DNA of 64,000 nt from Oxyruncus cristatus (Eukaryota > Chordata > Aves > Passeriformes > Cotingidae): assembly GCA_013399855.1 (NCBI GenBank), contig VXAY01002113.1, positions 1,385,789 to 1,449,788 of the forward strand. The letters run 5' to 3'. The notes beneath the pieces were generated by a model, which was not told the DNA's origin, did not search any database, and saw only the letters and a list, made by a program, of their open reading frames with translations. Every line of letters begins with the position of its first letter. Position 1 is the stretch's first letter. A program made the translations under genes and the position numbers. This document shows positions 61,938-64,000 of the stretch, in pieces.

Positions 61938-64000
61938 ATTTTGGGCTTCTAAGTCTTGTTTTAACATACAAACAACCAAACAGTGGTTTAAGAGGCTTCA
62001 TTGCCAGGCAATGGAGAGATTTTTGGTTTTTTCCATACAATGTATGTGGCAAAGGCTGTGTTCTTAGTGCTGCAGAGCAGACCCCCAGCAAGCTTTTGTC
62101 AGCAGTTACCGGATCTCAAACACTGAAAGCTTTTTCAGTCACGAGGACTGAGTTTTGTGCTTTTCTCACTCAGTTTTTCACCGTGTATTGGTGTGAAATT
62201 GGAAGAGGGAGCATGAAACAGTAAGAGAATCCCACGTAGGGGAAAAGCAAGAGTGTCAAACTGTCTTTCAGTCAAAAATATTACACCAATGAACTAGACA
62301 ACGAAGAAATGGATGGTGGCACTGAATAGTGACATTAAAGAACCCACTGAAAGCGTAAATCTGAAATATTGGGTCTCTGACGCCCATGTTATGCATTGTT
62401 CTTTCAGCCACCGATTCAAATGAACCTTGTAAATTGAAATGTTCATTTAGAATAGGGTGTTCATAAAAGCCTTTGAGAGTTTCACAGTTTGGGCTATAAT
62501 TACTTTTTTAGCACAATTTCTTGGATACAGTGACTACCTCTTGAACAAGGAGTGATTATCCACAGTTCTACTGGTTTCATTACAAGCTCATTGGGGAAGG
62601 CCTTATGCTGTACAGTGTCAATGGAACATGGACTAATAAATAAAAATGGGATGATTGATTAAAAGCCAACAAGAGCCTAAGTACTCCAGATGATTCATGG
62701 TGCTGAAAATCTCATGATCTGTAGACAAAAGAGATAAAGGAATGCAGGATGAAAAAGGCAGTCCATGGCAGAGAAGGAAAAGAACCCAGAAGCGGGGGGC
62801 TTAATCACTAATCTCATGATCAGAAACTGTGACATTATTATTAATAAAAAATAACTGGAGAGTTTGCTGTCACATGGACAAACCAGAGCTGACTGTAGGT
62901 CCCTGCCTAAACAAGTAATTGCATCTGTACATGAGCTAAAGCAATAAAATCAGTAAGGATTAAACAGGTCAATTTAAAGAACAAATCTTAATCTTGATGC
63001 AAATCACATGTTAAATGACTGCTTTCTTATTCACTCTATTTTTTAGATACCTAATGCCAGAAACTTGCCTCATATCTCTTCATTTCCCTTGGTTCTAAAC
63101 TACAATAAAATGCCAATAAATCAAGGCAAAGATGGACTGAGAACAATTCCTGTAGGGAGCCAACACGGTATTGATCTTTAGTAGCTTATCTATAGTGTTA
63201 TCCAAAGCAGAGATCTACTCATTTAGGAATGATTTCCTTGACCTCACTAGAGCATCTTAGTTCCCATTATTCATCTAGTTTCTCTGTGGAATTAATGGAG
63301 AGCACTAAATAGGTGTTTTTCTAGGTGGGATGATTCATGCTCTGGAGGTGTGAATAATTCTTCCTTGACTAAAGAGGGAGCTTAAACAATTTTAAAAGAT
63401 AATTTATTTTTACATCATTAAAAGTAAGGGAAATTAATTTTACTGTTAATGATTGACTTCAATGCAGTCAAAAATAGGTTACCATCAGAACAGAACATGA
63501 GAGAGAGGCTTCAGTCAGGTCAGACCCAATGGCAGGATAATTTCATTAACCTTTGTGACAGCAAAACCCTTCTTTTGCCCTGAGTTAACATTGTGGTCCT
63601 GCCCTTTAAAAATGTCCAGAAGTCCACATCTTGACAGAGATCATGAGACAGGTTGATTGCCAAAAGCTGTCCTGCACTGTAGAAAGATTTGCTCACACAA
63701 TAAAAATGGAAATGGGAAGCTACTTTATGCCTTTTTACCACTCAAAGCTATTGGGATGTGTTATAAGCTCTGACCTGCACTTACAATTACAGTTACCATC
63801 ACTCCTTGGGAATGGGACCTGAAGTTATAAATACATCCACTTCCACGAGATATTAGAAATTACTTCAAAGAATTCACTTTTCAGAAAGAAATTACGTACT
63901 AATTGAAGTCTAAAAATTTAAAACAAGTCCAGAGATAAGTCTGCTCTGAGCAGACATTCATGCAGGTGAGTGCAAACCTCTAACATGAATGCAGAGACAG
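61938..64000. other. Non-coding stretch to window end
   Basis: AT-rich sequence with no recognised gene or repeat. A 106-codon frame at 61904-62224 has no domain. The window ends in plain non-coding sequence. Confidence 0.5.

Noticed and set aside
1..64000. CRISPR arrays, operons, phage or insertion-sequence systems
   Set aside because: No regularly spaced repeats, long co-directional frames or ribosome-binding sites. The CR1 fragment shows this is vertebrate DNA.

Overview
The window looks like a 64 kb piece of a bird chromosome, either intergenic or inside a very large intron. I could not identify any protein-coding gene with confidence. The avian call rests on a recognisable 3' end of a CR1 (chicken repeat 1) LINE at about 13.74-13.85 kb. 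Supporting signs are sparse interspersed repeats, moderately AT-rich sequence with few CpGs, and several very old MIR-like SINE relics of the kind left in amniote genomes. Nothing looks prokaryotic: there are no operons, no long ORFs, and no rRNA, CRISPR or insertion sequence. The longest open frame is 172 codons (3425-3943). By my rough estimate that is about what chance gives over six frames of this length and composition.

Layout. 0-8 kb: unannotated sequence with two strand-biased G/T-rich tracts, three MIR-like relics and a weak CR1 scrap. 8.2-10.8 kb: a pyrimidine-rich stretch, then a diverged direct repeat of about 265 bp whose two copies lie about 1.71 kb apart (8800-9066 and 10509-10776). 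11-13.9 kb: a possible CR1 tail, a small CpG-dense patch, a GT/CA inverted repeat, an assembly gap of 70 N flanked by two similar 31-mers, and the clear CR1 fragment. 13.9-33.5 kb: plain non-coding sequence with homopolymer runs and AT-rich blocks. 33.5-33.74 kb: a G/T-only low-complexity tract with a canonical G-quadruplex motif and a second gap of 14 N. 34-44 kb: non-coding sequence with a short tandem duplication, another MIR-like relic, a block strongly depleted in G on the + strand near 40 kb, and an AT-rich block with homeodomain- and octamer-like sites near 42.9 kb. 44.6-44.95 kb: a GC-rich, CpG-dense patch. 45-57 kb: unannotated, with a pyrimidine-rich block at 52.4-52.8 kb. 57-61 kb: a MIR-like relic and the best splice-like signals in the window, namely a frame-keeping 91-bp intron candidate at 58.2 kb and a 118-bp exon candidate at 60.3 kb. 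61-64 kb: non-coding, with a short tandem duplication at 61.9 kb.

No set of genes working together can be described, and I found no new biological system. The most useful leads are the 8.8/10.5 kb direct repeat, the two gap contexts, the CpG-dense patches and the splice-like candidates at 58-60 kb. All repeat identifications were made by eye against remembered family consensus patterns, and all identities are visual estimates.
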